A stretch of 64,000 nucleotides of DNA from Ancistrus triradiatus (taxonomy: Eukaryota > Chordata > Actinopteri > Siluriformes > Loricariidae): contig JAJAGP010001333.1 of the NCBI GenBank assembly GCA_025084515.1, positions 124,001 through 188,000 on the forward strand, given 5' to 3'. Position 1 is the stretch's first letter. Every line of letters begins with the position of its first letter. Under the pieces are notes generated by a model that ran no database searches, had not been told where the DNA came from, and saw only the letters and a list, made by a program, of their open reading frames with translations. A program made the translations under genes and the position numbers. Positions 61,389 to 64,000 of this stretch are shown in pieces.

Positions 61389-61775
61389 GCTCCCCGCTGT
61401 GGATGAGCATCAACAACTCTTTTTCTGAGCTCCTCAGAAATCTCCTTTGTTCGTGCCATGATACACTTCCACACACGTGTTGTGAAGAGCAGACTTTGAT
61501 AGATCCCATTGACTGAAACACCTGACTCTGATTTCACCTTCAAATTAACTGCTAATCCTAGAGGTTCACATACTTTTGCCACTCAATAATACATAATATT
61601 GGATCATTTTCCTCAATAAATAAATGACCAAGTATAATATTTTTGTCTCATTTGTTTAACTGGGTTCTCTTTATCTAATTTTAGGACTTGTGTGAAAATC
61701 TGATGATGTTTTAGGTCATATTTATGCAGAAATATAGAAAATTTTAAAGGGTTCACAAACTTTCATGCACCACTG
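61389..61775 (-). mobile_element. Tc1 family C, 5' fragment
   Basis: Right terminus CTTTCATGCACCACTG before TA. The minus strand encodes the transposase start ARTKEISEELRKRVVDAH at about 61460, running into the SINE junction. Confidence 0.9.
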
Positions 61776-62139
61776 TAAATGTTAATAGTCCCTGCTTTAA
61801 GCTTAGAAAGCATGGTAGTTCTCTCTCCTGTATTTAGTCAACACTAACCAAACATGTCTATCCCTTAGCTTTTGTATACAGTGTAGGTCAGTTTATACTC
61901 CTCTTCCTATGCATGAGAGACTGGCTTCATATGTTTCAGAGGAAGCATGTGTTAGCTGTCACATGATAGATAAAGGCACAGCTTAGCAGGCGGAAATTGG
62001 TTAGGATTAAATCTGTGAGAGGGTTATTTTAGGGGATTTAAATTACAGCTTGTGAAAACTTGCTTCATGAAACAATGTACAGGGAATAACAAATAAGGAT
62101 TTGAATACCTACAGTACACCTGTGAATTGACTATAGAGG

Positions 62140-63407
62140 TAATGATTACCATGCCCCCTGGTCCTTCACCTGACATGCACCCCATAACATAAATCAATGG
62201 AGAAATTTGACTGTTCAGTCATTTTTCAAGTTTCATTAGAACGATACCAGACAAAAGCTCCAGCATCATCTCCATGGATTTGTGATTTTATCACACATTT
62301 ATCACTAAATATCACTTTCATCCAGTCATCTACACTACATTAATACTTCTCTTTAGCCCACTATAACCTTGTTTTCTTCTGTTTAGGTGTTAGTATTGAT
62401 TTTTGTTTGGGTTTTCTATAAGTAATCCCATTTCATACTTACAGCTCTGTCACAAACACTGATTGAACATTGACTGTTTCCACCCATTTGTTTTTCATTT
62501 GAAGTATTACGCATGTTCTATTTTAAAGGCATATTGCTTTGAGTTTTATATCCTGATGCTTTCATGTCTTACTGTCCATATGTTTTCCTTTTATAACCAC
62601 CCCATATTGTTTATATTTGCACCACATTTTAGACACAGCTGACTGGGATCAGCCAACATTTTTTGCCACACTCTGGGTTGGATTTCCTTCTGAAAACAGT
62701 GTTGTAATCCTTTCCAAAGTTTCAATTGACCCAACTCTTGTTGGGGCCATGTTTTCTTTCAATTAGACAAGTCCAACAACTTGTTCAGGTCTGTAAGCTC
62801 TCTCTTTTAACTGCAGACTAATTTATCAAATTCATTCATTCACTTTCTTATCCGCTCAATCCTGGGTCGCAGGAGAGCCAGTGCCTAGCTGGCAGATACG
62901 ATTCCAGACATGGTGCCAATCCATCATAGGACACAAACACTCACACACACACACACTAGAGGCACTTTAGACACACCAATTAACCTAACACGCATGTCTT
63001 TGGCCTGTAGGAGGAGACTCGAACACCCGGAGTAAACCCACACGGACACGGAGAGGACATGCAGACTCCACACAGAAGGATCCAGACCGCTCCAACTGGG
63101 AATGAACCCAGGACCTTCTCACTGTGAGGTGACAGTGCTACCCACTAAGCCACTGTGCCACCCCACACAAATTTACATTTTTAGATTTGTGCTAACATTT
63201 TTGTTTTTGTTTTAGAAATGCAATTACAAGCCAAGTCCTCCTATACTTGAACTGGAAAATTATGTCATTAATTAAAATGATTTAATTCAAATTGTTTGAG
63301 GTATGTGTCAGATTTGTTTGGTGCCATAGCTGTGACTTGCTATGAAGTGGAAAAACCTGGGTGAACATCTTACAAATGTGGTGATTCCATAGTTTTTGTC
63401 TGGGTAG
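62140..63407 (-). mobile_element. Tc1-like element, family E, with SINE insertion
   Basis: The transposase start on minus at 62752 reads MAPTRVGSIETLERITTL, then KNVG.SQSAVSKMW; it is degenerate further on. The right end GTGATTCCATAGTTTTTGTC is near 63380. A family 2 SINE at 62828-63166 separates the gene start from the right terminus. The left end is truncated or unrecognised. Confidence 0.75.
62828..63166 (-). mobile_element. SINE family 2, near full length
   Basis: Head on minus GGGTGGCACAGTGGCTTAGT, B-box-like GGTTCATTCCC, and tail GAATGAATGAATTTG, inserted into the Tc1 family E element. Confidence 0.88.
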
Positions 63408-63449
63408 TATAAAAGTGTCACATTAAGAGTAACTGAGGTGGTTTAAACC

Positions 63450-63644
63450 ATTACATCTACAGCATTTAGCAAACGCCCTTATCCAGAGCGACTTACAATT
63501 GGTACAGTCTTACAATCCAAGCAATTGTGGGTTAAGGGCCTTGCTCAAGGACCCAACAGTGGAAGCTTGGCAGAGGTGGGATTTGAACCCTGGACCTTCT
63601 GGTCCATAGGCCAGTACCTTAACTGCTAGGCTACCACAGTCCCC
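63450..63644 (-). mobile_element. SINE family 1 (first of a pair)
   Basis: Complete copy from the ATTTAGCAAACGCC tail side to the CTACCACAGTCCCC head. Confidence 0.9.
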
Positions 63645-63836
63645 ATTCACATTTACATTTACAGCATTTAGCAGAAGCCCTTATCCAGAGCGACTTACAA
63701 TTGGTACAGTCTTACAATCCAAGCAATTGTGGGTTAAGTGAGCCTTGCTCAAGGACCCAACAGTGGCAGCTTGGTAGAGGTGGGATTTGAACCCCAGAGT
63801 CCAGTACCTTAACCGCTAGGCTACCACAGTCCCACA
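63645..63836 (-). mobile_element. SINE family 1 (second of a pair)
   Basis: Follows directly in the same orientation, beginning ATTCACATTTACATTTACAG. It lacks the CTGGACCTTCTGGTCC part between B box and A box. Confidence 0.9.
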
Positions 63837-64000
63837 GTCCCATTACACTGCTACCCTTTGTCATTCGAGACTTTGGTTTGTGTATGCTTCATATTATTAT
63901 TGTGATAGCAGTGAATGTGGCTGAAATACGTTCATATAGCGTTACAACAGTAAAAGCTGTATCCTGTAATTATGATATGGCTGGAATTCAGCCCTGTAAT

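Overview
The window looks like nuclear DNA of a teleost fish. It is AT-rich, has introns, many CA/GT microsatellites, at least eight lineages of Tc1-like transposons, two tRNA-derived SINE families common in fish genomes, hAT and pogo remnants, and Ty3/Gypsy-type LTR elements. There is no bacterial-style gene packing, CRISPR array or operon. The species is not identified.

The only host gene I can support is the middle of cped1 (cadherin-like and PC-esterase domain containing 1), on the minus strand from 56787 down to 21900. I rebuilt 14 exons by eye. Their splice sites and reading phases join consistently, except for one exon that I cannot find between 31185 and 29990. The exons follow the order of vertebrate CPED1: an N-terminal region, a helical middle and the cadherin-like beta-sandwich. 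The first exons should lie upstream of 56787; one weak candidate is at 60284-60342. The C-terminal PC-esterase exons were not found in the 21.9 kb below 21900, so they are either beyond the window or too short or divergent for me to see.

Layout: 1-787, a pogo-like MITE nested in a mariner-like repeat. 2053-5264, two Tc1-like elements. 7041-7400, a fragment of a widespread element-encoded protein. 8720-10600, two degenerate Tc1-like elements with a SINE pair inserted. 11859-15628, a defective Ty3/Gypsy element with both LTRs. 15700-16420, another Tc1 relic. 19097-21640, a Tc1 copy beside a hAT remnant. 22635-26824, a gag-only LTR element in an unusual LTR-internal-LTR-internal-LTR arrangement with a perfect 5-bp target duplication. 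27-50 kb, cped1 introns filled with Tc1 copies, SINEs, MITEs and LTR fragments. 53-56 kb, local duplications, a foldback and SINEs. 58060-59025, another LTR. 61-64 kb, SINEs and two Tc1 relics.

Almost all of the window is therefore intron or flank of one conserved gene, filled by successive transposon insertions. Nearly all the transposon genes are broken. I see no convincing new multi-gene system. The most unusual structure is the three-LTR, gag-only element whose body carries a Pro/Glu-rich tandem repeat.
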